A stretch of 49,612 nt of DNA. It comes from Halieaceae bacterium. GTDB taxonomy: Bacteria; Pseudomonadota; Gammaproteobacteria; Pseudomonadales; Halieaceae. The position numbers were made by a program, and so were the translations under genes. The stretch is from assembly GCA_902623175.1 (NCBI GenBank), contig CACNSR010000017.1, positions 1 to 49,612 of the forward strand, given 5' to 3'. Below, piece after piece: positions 8,048 through 15,919 of the stretch. The notes under the pieces are model-generated. The model saw only the letters and a list, made by a program, of their open reading frames with translations. It was not told the origin of the DNA and made no database searches. Within the stretch, counting starts at the first letter, position 1, and each line of letters begins with the position of its first letter.

Positions 8048-9466
8048 TCAGTTTTTAGGCGACGCCAGTTCATCGATCATCGACCGCCAGAACCGCAGCG
8101 ACTCGCCCACTGCCGCCCTGGGCACCCGCTCATTTAGCCCGTGAGCAAAACTGTCTTTTGGGTTGATGAAAATCCCCGTGAAGCTGTAGCTAGGAATACC
8201 CGCCGCGCGCCAGTAGGCGCCGTCTGTTGTACCCGAACCCATTTTCGGCACGATCGGTAGCCCAGAGTGAATTGGTTCAAGCGAGCTTGCAATCGCTTCC
8301 ATGATCTCCGTATTGAAGGGCGAAGCCGGGCTGGTGACCGGCACACCAACAACCCGCCACTCGATCTCGGGGTTATCAGTGACGCGCTGCAGTTCCCGCA
8401 TGATCTCTGCGGGTGTATGGCCGGGGAAAACACGGCAGTTCACCACCGCGGTCACCGCACGAGGCAGCGCATTCTCCGCGTGTCCGCCTGATAGCATGGT
8501 CGGAATACAGGTTGTCCCGAGGGTGCCCACATACTGGGGTTGTGCTCGCAGCGTCGCGATTGCCTCGGCATCAGCCGGATCCGCCACCAAACGCGCCATC
8601 GCCTCACCCACCTCGTTATTCAGGAGAGGCGCGGTGCGGGCTAAGTAGGTCAGCGTGATCTCATTGGTCTCCACGGGGAAGGTGTAGCCCTCGAGGCGCT
8701 GAATAGCCCGCGCGAGGTCATAGATGGCGTTATCTGTCCGCGGCAGTGAGCTATGCCCACCCGGGTTTTTGGCGGTCATAGCAAACGTCGCGTAGGTTTT
8801 TTCGGCAAAGCCCACCTGAAACTGGATAGCTTCTCCTTCGTCGTTTAATACACCGCCTCCGCCATCAACGACCAGCGCGTATTCCGCGTCGACTAAGTCT
8901 CGGTAGTCGCGGGCCAGTTGTTGCACGGTTTCCTGAAAGGATTCTTCATCACCGGTGAAGGCAAGGACCAGGTCTCGGGTCGGGACGAACCCGGATTCCT
9001 TCAGCCACACAAATAAGGTGGTGAGGATCGTCACATCAAACTTGTTATCCAACACCCCGCGACCGTAGAAGAAAGTGTCATCGGCCTGCAGCTCAAATGG
9101 GTGTCGCAGCCAGCTCTCGGGGTCGGCGGGCACGATGTCCATGTGGGATGAGAACAGGATCGGCTCCCGCCCGCTGCCGCCGTCGCCCTCGTAGCGCAAT
9201 ACCAGTGAGGCCGTCTCGCCGTTAGGCACGATAGTCAGGTTTTCCGGCGGGAACCCGGCCTCAAGAAATACTTGCTTTAGAGACTCCGCATAGGCCGGCA
9301 CCAGCCCTTGCCCGTGCGCGGTCTCACGACTGATCGCATCGCGCAAGAGCTCAACGGCTCGTTCGCTGTAATAGGCCACGTCGTCATTCTCGTCAGCAAC
9401 GCTGTGTTGTGTTGTCAGCGCTACAGTCGCGCAAAAAAAAATAAGACTGCGGCAAAGATTGTTCAC
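8048..9466 (-). CDS. Exported M20-family metallopeptidase/amidohydrolase (PM20D1/CPG2-like)
   Basis: A 472-residue di-zinc hydrolase. Residues 1-24 form a signal peptide (FFCATVAL core, Ser-Val-Ala before the mature end). Metal and catalytic residues are recognisable: His108 and Asp110 (SSHMD), Asp140 (GRGVLDNKFD, the bridging ligand), Glu174-Glu175 (FTGDEES), and a late His in DSFAHG near residue 443. The lid/dimerisation domain lies around residues 210-330. The family removes C-terminal amino acids or splits N-acyl amino acids; exported members often scavenge peptides or N-acyl compounds. It converges on the hydrolase fusion with no bases between the two stop codons and diverges from the carnitine operon, with a 348-bp gap. 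Confidence 0.87.
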   Translation of the reverse strand: MNNLCRSLIFFCATVALTTQHSVADENDDVAYYSERAVELLRDAISRETAHGQGLVPAYAESLKQVFLEAGFPPENLTIVPNGETASLVLRYEGDGGSGREPILFSSHMDIVPADPESWLRHPFELQADDTFFYGRGVLDNKFDVTILTTLFVWLKESGFVPTRDLVLAFTGDEESFQETVQQLARDYRDLVDAEYALVVDGGGGVLNDEGEAIQFQVGFAEKTYATFAMTAKNPGGHSSLPRTDNAIYDLARAIQRLEGYTFPVETNEITLTYLARTAPLLNNEVGEAMARLVADPADAEAIATLRAQPQYVGTLGTTCIPTMLSGGHAENALPRAVTAVVNCRVFPGHTPAEIMRELQRVTDNPEIEWRVVGVPVTSPASPFNTEIMEAIASSLEPIHSGLPIVPKMGSGTTDGAYWRAAGIPSYSFTGIFINPKDSFAHGLNERVPRAAVGESLRFWRSMIDELASPKN

Positions 9467-9814
9467 GGGGCTATCCTGTGCGCTGCTCGGTCACGTCGGC
9501 AGAGTAGAGGAGGGTTCTCATAGTTTTGTCAGGCTGTCTCGATATCATGTAAGGGCGACGCAATATAGCACCGTTCGCCCTCGTTACCGCGTCTTTTGGT
9601 GCCGCAAAAATCCGGTTGCTCTTCGTCTCTTCGGCGGGTCCGTTCGGGCGTCAATTTTTCTTCCCACCACCAGCGGCTTCGGGTACATTTCTGCGGGTCA
9701 AAGGTGCCTTGGATACCGCTACTCCTTGGCGTCTCTGGCACCAAAACGCGCGAAGCCCGGCACCGCGGATCATGTGATCTAGAAGGTGGTCTGGGTTGGG
9801 AGATTTGCATCTTA
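9467..9814. other. Divergent intergenic region between M20 peptidase and carnitine operon
   Basis: No convincing gene is present. The plus-strand frame that opens at 9596 is just an in-frame extension of the next gene and reads as non-protein-like sequence. Promoters for both flanking genes must lie here, but I cannot place convincing -35/-10 pairs. A 10-base inverted repeat is visible: TTTTGGTGCC at 9594-9603 and GGCACCAAAA at 9737-9746, with arms 133 bp apart. A smaller symmetric site is listed separately. Confidence 0.6.
9768..9779. promoter_or_regulatory. Possible operator (GATCA-TG-TGATC) upstream of carnitine operon
   Basis: Two perfect 5-base arms flank a 2-base centre, ending 35 bases before the ATG at 9815. 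The position suits a repressor site overlapping a promoter. A similar symmetric site (ATCACATGTGAT) precedes the gene at 47406. The motif is short and no regulator is encoded nearby, so chance is possible. Confidence 0.25.
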
Positions 9815-11041
9815 ATGACGCAACACGACCTTTCCGCGGCATTATTGGCCCCAGATTTTTATTATTACGCACCCGCGCCGATTGCGGCTGTCACCGCGAG
9901 CGATGATGCGCTCGTTGTCACTTGGCCTGACGGCCGCCAGTTAAGCTGCCATCGATTCTGGCTTCGGGAAAACACGTTGGGTCACGGTGGTATCGACCCT
10001 GCTACCCGCGAAGGCGTCATGGACCCCGCTGAGCTATCAGACGCGATGCAGATCGCGGCCTTTGAGCCCAGTGACTCAGGTGACCTCCTCGTGACTTGGG
10101 CACCAGAGGGCACTGATGAGAGAGTGGTCAGCACTTATCACTCGGGTTGGCTCCGGCACATCGCGGAGGGGCAACATCTCCCCGAGAGCTGGGTGCCCGC
10201 ACCCGAGGCCTGGATCGCTTCAACGCTATCCAAGCCGCCTCGTTGTCTTGCTGACGCCGTGCTAAAAGATGACGATGCGCTCTGCGACATGCTGAATGAC
10301 CTGTTGCGTTTGGGCGTGTGCGTGGTGGAGCAGGCACCCACCGAGCCAGGATTTCTCAATGAATTCGCTGCGCGTATAGGCCCGGTGCGCGACAGTAACT
10401 TTGGCTTGCTGTGGGATGTCAAAGCCGACGTGAATCTGGCGGGAGACGCCAAAACCAACACCACGGCTAATACGGGATTCCGCCTGGGCCCGCATACCGA
10501 CTTACCCACCCGGGAAATTCCGCCGGGCTTTCAGCTTTTGCATTGCCTGATCAACGAAGCTGATGGCGGGGAATCGACGCTGACCGATGGCGCTGCGCTG
10601 ATTGAAGAACTCAAGGCAACCCGCCCGGACGATTACGAGATTCTGAGCACCCGACGCTGGGTCTTTTTTAACCGTGGCCCTGGCATTGATCACCGCTTCT
10701 CGGCGCCGATCATCGACCCGCTCGGCGGTGAGGGTGTGCCGACGATTCGTGCGTTCTACCCGGTGCGAGCCTTCCCCGATATGCCCGATGCCGACGTGGG
10801 TGAGGCCTACGCCGCGCTGCGGCGCTTTCATGCTTTGGCCGATGACCCTCGATTTGAGCTGATCTTCCGGCTCGGCCCCGGCAACATCATGTGCTTTGAT
10901 AACCGGCGTGTGATGCACGGTCGCAAAGCGTTTTCAGGCTCTGGTCAGCGCCACCTGCAGGGGGTGTATATTGATCGCGACGAGGTCCTGTCGACCGCGC
11001 GTGCAGTCAATCGCGCCCGAGCTGCTCGTCAGAGGCCTTAA
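9815..11041 (+). CDS. Gamma-butyrobetaine dioxygenase-like Fe(II)/2-oxoglutarate oxygenase
   Basis: Predicted to hydroxylate gamma-butyrobetaine to L-carnitine in the cytoplasm. The 408-residue protein has the BBOX layout: an N-terminal domain (DUF971-like, about 20-110, with WPDGR and FWLREN) and a C-terminal oxygenase domain. Iron ligands are His227 and Asp229 (PHTDLP) and His368 (VMHGRKAF). PPGFQLLHC and DGGESTLTDG match the BBOX core. After FWLREN the usual Cys-x-Cys-x2-Cys zinc ligands are absent (TLGHGGIDP instead). From memory of human BBOX1, the aromatic cage is only partly kept: Phe and Trp in FGLLW, but Asn/Ala near the position of Tyr194. ATG 9815 is preferred over a 73-codon upstream extension of implausible composition. 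It leads the carnitine operon, 56 bp before BKACE, which strongly supports the pathway role. Confidence 0.78.
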   Translation: MTQHDLSAALLAPDFYYYAPAPIAAVTASDDALVVTWPDGRQLSCHRFWLRENTLGHGGIDPATREGVMDPAELSDAMQIAAFEPSDSGDLLVTWAPEGTDERVVSTYHSGWLRHIAEGQHLPESWVPAPEAWIASTLSKPPRCLADAVLKDDDALCDMLNDLLRLGVCVVEQAPTEPGFLNEFAARIGPVRDSNFGLLWDVKADVNLAGDAKTNTTANTGFRLGPHTDLPTREIPPGFQLLHCLINEADGGESTLTDGAALIEELKATRPDDYEILSTRRWVFFNRGPGIDHRFSAPIIDPLGGEGVPTIRAFYPVRAFPDMPDADVGEAYAALRRFHALADDPRFELIFRLGPGNIMCFDNRRVMHGRKAFSGSGQRHLQGVYIDRDEVLSTARAVNRARAARQRP

Positions 11042-11097
11042 CGCTTCATCGGTTATCCAGAACCCATACCTATAACGACACATCAAGGGAACCCATC

Positions 11098-12009
11098 ATG
11101 CCACTGGCCATGCGAGACAAGGTTTTTATCACTGCTGCGTTGACCGGCTCCGGCAGTACACAGGACCGCAGTGACAAGGTGCCCCGCAGCCCTGAGCAGA
11201 TCGCCACCGCTGCGATCGATGCCGCGAAAGCGGGCGCCGCAGTGGTGCACTGCCATGTGCGCGATACGGAAACTGGCGCCCCGGATCGCGCCGTGCACCT
11301 TTACCGTGAGGTCGTTGAGCGCATTCGATCATCTGATACCGACGTGGTGATCAACCTCACCGCCGGGATGGGGGGCGACATTGTTTTTGGCCCGGCTGAT
11401 GCGCCTTTGCCATTGAGCGAGCAAGGCACCGACATGGTCTCGGCGGCGGAGCGGGTTGCGCACCTTGAGGCCTGCCTGCCCGAAATCGCCACGCTTGACT
11501 GCGGCACCATGAATTTCGCCGAGGCCGACTATGTGATGACCAACACCCCCGGAATGCTGCGGGATATGGCAAGCCGCATGGCGGATCTGGGTATTCGTAT
11601 CGAGATCGAGGCCTTTGATACGGGCCATTTATGGCTCGCCCAGCAGCTGGTGAGCGAGGGGCTGATCCCGGCGCCGGTGATGGTGCAGCTTTGTATGGGC
11701 ATTCCTTGGGGCGCACCGGATGACCTCAATACCTTTATGGCGATGGTGAATAACGTGCCCTCGGACTGGATTCACTCCGCCTTTTCAATCGGCCGGCATC
11801 AGATGGCCTACGTTGCGGCGGCGGTGCTGTCAGGGGGTAATGTTCGCGTTGGGCTCGAGGATAACCTGTGGCTGAAAAAAGGCCACCTCGCCACCAACGC
11901 CGAGCTGGTTGCGCGGGCGGTGACCATTGTTGAGGCCATGGGCGTGCAGGTGATGACACCGGAAGAGGTCCGCGCCGAGCTGCAGCTGATCAAGCGAGCG
12001 CTACCCTGA
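11098..12009 (+). CDS. BKACE-family enzyme, likely 3-dehydrocarnitine cleavage enzyme
   Basis: The BKACE (formerly DUF849) family transfers part of a beta-keto acid onto acetyl-CoA. In carnitine catabolism, 3-dehydrocarnitine plus acetyl-CoA gives betainyl-CoA and acetoacetate. The 303-residue protein is the usual family length. The zinc site and acetyl-CoA-binding features are visible: ITAALTGSG at residues 11-19, His51-x-His53-x-Arg55 (HCHVRD), NLTAGMGG near 85, and GLEDNLW near 257 carrying the late Glu ligand. AAGGGA precedes the ATG at 11098. Its stop overlaps the start of the carnitine dehydrogenase by one base (TGATG), so the two are translationally coupled. That pairing is what makes dehydrocarnitine, rather than 3-keto-5-aminohexanoate, the likely substrate. 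The Pseudomonas counterpart is known as CdhC. Confidence 0.85.
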   Translation: MPLAMRDKVFITAALTGSGSTQDRSDKVPRSPEQIATAAIDAAKAGAAVVHCHVRDTETGAPDRAVHLYREVVERIRSSDTDVVINLTAGMGGDIVFGPADAPLPLSEQGTDMVSAAERVAHLEACLPEIATLDCGTMNFAEADYVMTNTPGMLRDMASRMADLGIRIEIEAFDTGHLWLAQQLVSEGLIPAPVMVQLCMGIPWGAPDDLNTFMAMVNNVPSDWIHSAFSIGRHQMAYVAAAVLSGGNVRVGLEDNLWLKKGHLATNAELVARAVTIVEAMGVQVMTPEEVRAELQLIKRALP

Positions 12010-12974
12010 TGCCAACGGCGGCGATCATTGGCGGTGGGGTCATTGGCTCGGCCTGGGCGTCACGGTGTTTGTTGAACGGCTGGGAGGTGCGCTTTCATGA
12101 TCCGGCACCCAATTCCGAGGCGGTGCTAAACAAAGTGTTGGATAAAGCCCGCCGCTGGGTCCCGCAAGTCTACGATCGACTGCCGGCAGAGGGCACTCTG
12201 ACACTCTGTACCAGCATTGCCGATGCGGTGAATGGCGCTGACTGGGTGCAAGAGTCCACCCCTGAGCGGCTTGAGATCAAACAGGCGGTGCTGGCCGATA
12301 TTCAAGGAAGCTGCGCGGTAGAGGCGATCGTCGCTTCATCCACCTCGGGCTTTATGCCCTCGGAACTGCAGGCAGGTAGCGCCTGGCCCGAGCAAATTCT
12401 GGTCGCGCACCCCTATAACCCGGTTTACTTGTTGCCAATCGTTGAAGTGGTCCCCTCAGCGGTGGTGCCCGAGGAGACGGTGCAGCGGGCTGAAGCCATA
12501 CTGACAGATATCGGTATGAAGCCTGTCACGCTTCGGGCAGAAATCCCCGCTCACGTCGGGGATCGACTGCTTGAGGCTGTGTGGCGTGAGGCACTGTGGC
12601 TCATCAAAGATGGCGTCGCCACCACCGAGCAGATTGATGATCTGATGACCCATGGCTTTGGTCTGCGCTGGGCGCAAAAAGGCTTGTTTGAAACCTACCG
12701 TACTGCGGGCGGTGAGGCCGGCATGAAGCACTTCCTCGAACAGTTTGGTCCTTGCCTACAGTGGCCTTGGACCAAGCTCACCGATGTGCCGGATCTCGAT
12801 GATGCGCTGATCGATCGCATCGTTGAGCAGTCCGACGCACAAGCTGCTGGGCGCTCGGTCAGCGAGCTCGAGGAAGAGCGCGACGCCAATCTGGTGGCCA
12901 TGCTCAAAGCATTGCGGCAGGAAGACACTGCAGCCGGCGCTTTTCTGAACCGCCTCGGGACGGCCAGTGTCTGA
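12009..12974 (+). CDS. lcdH: L-carnitine dehydrogenase (3-hydroxyacyl-CoA dehydrogenase fold)
   Basis: Oxidises L-carnitine to 3-dehydrocarnitine with NAD+, in the cytoplasm. The 321-residue protein has an N-terminal Rossmann domain (IGGGVIGSAWA at residues 7-17, acidic FHDPAP after strand 2, typical of NAD), the QESTPERLEIKQ segment near 79-90, STSGFMPSEL, and AHPYNPVYLLPIVEVVP near 136-152, followed by the all-helical C-terminal domain. The length equals that of the stand-alone Pseudomonas enzyme. Some rhizobial versions are fused to the betainyl-CoA thioesterase; here there is no fusion, and no thioesterase follows. It sits between BKACE and a glycerophosphodiester phosphodiesterase, with a one-base overlap upstream and a 36-bp gap downstream. 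The context makes this call stronger than the fold alone would. Confidence 0.87.
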   Translation: MPTAAIIGGGVIGSAWASRCLLNGWEVRFHDPAPNSEAVLNKVLDKARRWVPQVYDRLPAEGTLTLCTSIADAVNGADWVQESTPERLEIKQAVLADIQGSCAVEAIVASSTSGFMPSELQAGSAWPEQILVAHPYNPVYLLPIVEVVPSAVVPEETVQRAEAILTDIGMKPVTLRAEIPAHVGDRLLEAVWREALWLIKDGVATTEQIDDLMTHGFGLRWAQKGLFETYRTAGGEAGMKHFLEQFGPCLQWPWTKLTDVPDLDDALIDRIVEQSDAQAAGRSVSELEEERDANLVAMLKALRQEDTAAGAFLNRLGTASV

Positions 12975-13010
12975 CGGGGATCCCTGCCGCCTCAAGCGGT
13001 GAGCAACGAT

Positions 13011-13757
13011 ATGGCAGAGGCGGCTTTTTCAAGAAAGCAGATCTGCGCCCACCGCGGTGCCAGTGGCGCCTATCCTGAAAACACAGGCGCAGCCTTCCAT
13101 GCCGCCGCCTCTGTTGGTGCGGGTTGGATTGAGACTGACATTCAGTGCCTGGCCGATGGCGAGTTGGTGATCTTTCACGATGCACATCTTGGGCGGACAG
13201 CGTCGGGGTCCGCACAGGTCACCTCATTGTCTTGGCCTGTCATGGCCGAACTGGATATTGGCAGCTGGAAAGGCGATACATTTTCTGCCGAGCGGCCCAT
13301 GCGCTGTGAGGATCTGATCGCGTGGCAGGGTGTGGTACCGGATCGACCGGGTATCGTTTGGGAAGTGAAGTGCGACGATGATCTTGCGGCGGTGGATGCC
13401 GCGGCAGCAGCGGTGACGAAGCGTCTGCGCGATGCCGGTGATCATCACTGTATCGTCTCGAGTTTCAGTCGAGAATTTTTATCCACGCTAAGACCTGAGT
13501 TGTCCGCAATCCCTATGGCGCTGATTGCCGAGGCGCTGCCGGAGGACGGCGTCGCCTTTTGTCAGGAGCACGGGCTCAAGGGAATGCACCTCGACGGTCA
13601 TCAGGTCACTCATGAGTCAGCGCGCACCGTGCTCGATGCAGGCCTTGCGCTGCGCTGTTACACCATCAATGACATAAAAGAGGCCCAGCGTCTCCTCGCG
13701 CTCGGTGTGTCGATGATCATGACGGATTTCCCCGAGCGGTTTTTAGCCCGGGATTGA
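13011..13757 (+). CDS. Glycerophosphodiester phosphodiesterase (GDPD family)
   Basis: Splits glycerophosphodiesters into sn-glycerol-3-phosphate and an alcohol, e.g. choline from glycerophosphocholine. The 248-residue protein has no signal peptide, so it is cytoplasmic (UgpQ-like rather than periplasmic GlpQ). Key residues: His-Arg-Gly in CAHRGASG near 13-20, PENT, Glu-x-Asp in IETDIQ near 42-47, His-Asp in IFHDAHLGR, and Glu in WEVKCDD near 121; the C-terminal INDIKEAQRLLALGVSMIMTD fragment is also typical. I chose ATG 13011 because GGTGAG lies 7 bases upstream; GTG 12999 is the alternative. It begins 36 bp after the carnitine dehydrogenase and is probably in the same operon, suggesting that a glycerophospho-linked trimethylamine compound feeds this pathway. 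It converges on the next gene with a 4-base gap. Confidence 0.85.
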   Translation: MAEAAFSRKQICAHRGASGAYPENTGAAFHAAASVGAGWIETDIQCLADGELVIFHDAHLGRTASGSAQVTSLSWPVMAELDIGSWKGDTFSAERPMRCEDLIAWQGVVPDRPGIVWEVKCDDDLAAVDAAAAAVTKRLRDAGDHHCIVSSFSREFLSTLRPELSAIPMALIAEALPEDGVAFCQEHGLKGMHLDGHQVTHESARTVLDAGLALRCYTINDIKEAQRLLALGVSMIMTDFPERFLARD

Positions 13758-13761
13758 CCAC

Positions 13762-14724
13762 TCAGTTGGCTAACGTACCCAGATCAAAGCCAGTTTCCTC
13801 GGGCACGGCCTCGGGCCAGTTGGTGCGCCATACCTCGCGGGACACCGACCCAACGGGCACCGGATCGCGCTCGAAGCCGGGCTGGCAAACAATCAAAGGC
13901 GATACCACTACATCGTGTCGCGGCACGATAAAAAACGGAAAGCTGTAGCGCTCCTTGCCTGAGGCATTCACCACCTTGTGCGGTGTCGAGACAAAGTAAC
14001 CACCGGACCAAAGCTCCAACAGATCGCCAATATTCACGACCATCGTGTCATCGGGTGCTTCAACCTCCACCCACTCATCTTGATCATGGGGCCGCAGCCA
14101 TAGGCCGCCCACGGCGTCCGGGAACAGTAGCGTGAGGGCAGCGGTATCTTTGTGCGGGTGGATGCCAAAACCATCGTTCGGATTGCCGGGCGGATAGTGC
14201 AGCAGCGTCATGTTAGTCAGGGGTTGATCAAAGTACGCCATAAAATCAGCAACGCTCACATTCATGATCTGAGCGATCAGGCCAAGTAGCCGTTGACCTG
14301 TGGCCTCGCAGGCCTGCCAAAAGGCCTCGGTCGTCTCTCGCAGACCGGCGGGCCCGTCTGGCCAACGATTGGGGCCATAAAGATCGCAGGCGGTGCACAG
14401 TCGGTCATCGGCCGCGACCTCGGCGTGGAGCTTGTAACCCTCGTATTGGTCGGGCGCGACCCCATCGGTGTTGGGTGAGAAGAAGCCCAGCGGAATGTAG
14501 CCTCTGTAGTTATGCGGCGTGATGCGCTCAGCCATCTTGTCAGCAAGTGGGCGGTCAAAATAGTCGATCAGATAACGCCGCAGATTGCTCACAAGTTCAG
14601 CGGGCACATCATGACCTTTCACCAGCACGAACCCGACATTGCAGAGCGCGCGTTCCAGCGTGGGCAGAATCTCCTTATCGTCGCGGGCGAGATCAATCGT
14701 CGGGATGGCAAGTGATGTCGGCAT
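13762..14724 (-). CDS. Isopenicillin N synthase-family Fe(II)/2-oxoglutarate oxygenase
   Basis: A 320-residue cytoplasmic oxygenase of the IPNS/DIOX family, with the DIOX_N domain first (IPTIDLARDDKE near residues 7-18) and the 2OG-FeII domain after about residue 165. The iron triad is His191-x-Asp193 (HPHKDTAALTLL) and His249 (STPHKVVN). Arg259-x-Ser261 (ERYSFPFF) is the 2-oxoglutarate or substrate carboxylate clamp. The start at 14724 has GAGGAACC upstream; a start 16 codons earlier is possible. Bacterial members act on amino acids, alkaloid-like compounds or unknown small molecules, and the substrate cannot be named. It lies antisense between the carnitine operon and the choline-type operon, so it is in the same neighbourhood but not co-transcribed with either. 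Confidence 0.85.
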   Translation of the reverse strand: MPTSLAIPTIDLARDDKEILPTLERALCNVGFVLVKGHDVPAELVSNLRRYLIDYFDRPLADKMAERITPHNYRGYIPLGFFSPNTDGVAPDQYEGYKLHAEVAADDRLCTACDLYGPNRWPDGPAGLRETTEAFWQACEATGQRLLGLIAQIMNVSVADFMAYFDQPLTNMTLLHYPPGNPNDGFGIHPHKDTAALTLLFPDAVGGLWLRPHDQDEWVEVEAPDDTMVVNIGDLLELWSGGYFVSTPHKVVNASGKERYSFPFFIVPRHDVVVSPLIVCQPGFERDPVPVGSVSREVWRTNWPEAVPEETGFDLGTLAN

Positions 14725-14930
14725 CAGTTTGGGGTTCCTCGGCTGTCTCATAGCGGTTATAGCAGGGCGCAAGCCCCGGCGGGCCTGCGGCGCATCTTCG
14801 ATGAGTAAGGGCGGCGCTGTAAAGCGCCCGGCTTATTGCCCGATGTACGCCGGCTCTGGCCTTTCCCAACGTCTCGATCAATCGGCATAATTCTGCCCAC
14901 TATGAAGACATATAGCCTTACATTGAATCT

Positions 14931-15911
14931 ATGTTGAATCGCCGGCTATTCACTACTGCGCTTGCTTGGCTGACGCTGACAGTGCTTAACAACACGGTGC
15001 AGGCCCAGCCCGGGCCTGGTTCTAAAGCGGTGTTTGTCATTGTCGATGGCATTCCTGCAGACGTGATTGAGCGCGTGCCCACCCCAACCATTGATGCCAT
15101 CGCCGCAGAGGGGGGGTATGGGCGGGCCACAGTGGGCGGTCCAATTGGCGAGCCAGGTGAAACCCCCACGATCTCGGCACCCGGGTACATGAGTCTGATC
15201 ACAGGCACCTGGGCCAATAAACACAACGTCCACGCAAACTATGGCATATCGCCTGATTACCGTTACTGGAATCTTTTTCGCCTCGTTCGGTCAGAGAAGC
15301 CCGAGCTACAGCTGGCTATTTTTTCGACTTGGACAGACAACCGCAAAATACTCCTGGGGGAGGGACTGGCCGAGGGGGGCAACTGGCGCTTTGATATGGT
15401 GGTGGATGGCCTTGAGACGGACGAGGTGCGATTTCCGCGGCGGCCCTTGGATGCCCACATTGCGGACATTGATAATGCAGTGAGCCGCGAAGCTGCCCGC
15501 TTGATTGCGTCCGAGGGTCCCGATTTATCATGGGTATATCTGCAATATACCGACGATGTGGCCCACAAATACGGGGAAAGTGTTGAATTCGAGCGGGCGG
15601 TGGTCCAGATGGACAAGTTTGTTAACGCCATCTGGCTGGGGGTGCTGGCGCGACAGGAGGCGCATGACGAGGATTGGCTGGTGATTGTGACCACGGATCA
15701 TGGGAGAGATGCGGTGACAGGTCGCACACATGGTGCGCAAAGCAAGCGCGAACGCACCATCTGGATGGCGACTAACAGCCAGCGACTCACGCCCGATTTT
15801 TATGCGATGCCTGAAATCGTCGACATCTATCCTTCTATTGCGACGCACTTGGGCATTACCATTCCTGAACAAGTCGCCCGCCACCTCGACGGCGCGTCAT
15901 TCATCGAATAG
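14931..15911 (+). CDS. Exported NPP/alkaline-phosphatase-superfamily phosphodiesterase
   Basis: A 326-residue two-metal phosphodiesterase or phosphatase with a signal peptide (residues 1-25, ending VQA), so periplasmic or secreted. The metal sites of the family are present: Asp39 in FVIVDG, the nucleophile loop at 78-91 ([15 protein letters not shown]) with Ser82 aligning to the usual Thr, Asp and His in [10 protein letters not shown] near 205, and Asp-His in VTTDHGRD near 262, plus a late His in GRTHGAQ. A Ser nucleophile is, to my recollection, also used by ENPP6, which releases phosphocholine from glycerophosphocholine; that comparison is from memory. The start of the choline dehydrogenase gene lies 8 bases past its stop, so one transcript is likely. 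This suggests it liberates choline-containing headgroups outside the cytoplasm. Confidence 0.8.
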   Translation: MLNRRLFTTALAWLTLTVLNNTVQAQPGPGSKAVFVIVDGIPADVIERVPTPTIDAIAAEGGYGRATVGGPIGEPGETPTISAPGYMSLITGTWANKHNVHANYGISPDYRYWNLFRLVRSEKPELQLAIFSTWTDNRKILLGEGLAEGGNWRFDMVVDGLETDEVRFPRRPLDAHIADIDNAVSREAARLIASEGPDLSWVYLQYTDDVAHKYGESVEFERAVVQMDKFVNAIWLGVLARQEAHDEDWLVIVTTDHGRDAVTGRTHGAQSKRERTIWMATNSQRLTPDFYAMPEIVDIYPSIATHLGITIPEQVARHLDGASFIE

Positions 15912-15919
15912 GGACGAGC

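Noticed and set aside
9596-9814. In-frame upstream extension of the gamma-butyrobetaine hydroxylase gene (73 codons)
   Set aside because: The sequence is arginine/serine/tryptophan-rich and unlike a BBOX N-terminus; the family start falls at ATG 9815, and this DNA is better read as a promoter region.
14813-14828. GGCGCT-GTAA-AGCGCC hairpin upstream of the phosphodiesterase gene, as a terminator or small RNA end
   Set aside because: Perfect 6-bp stem but no T-tract in either direction and no gene ends there; left as an unexplained hairpin.
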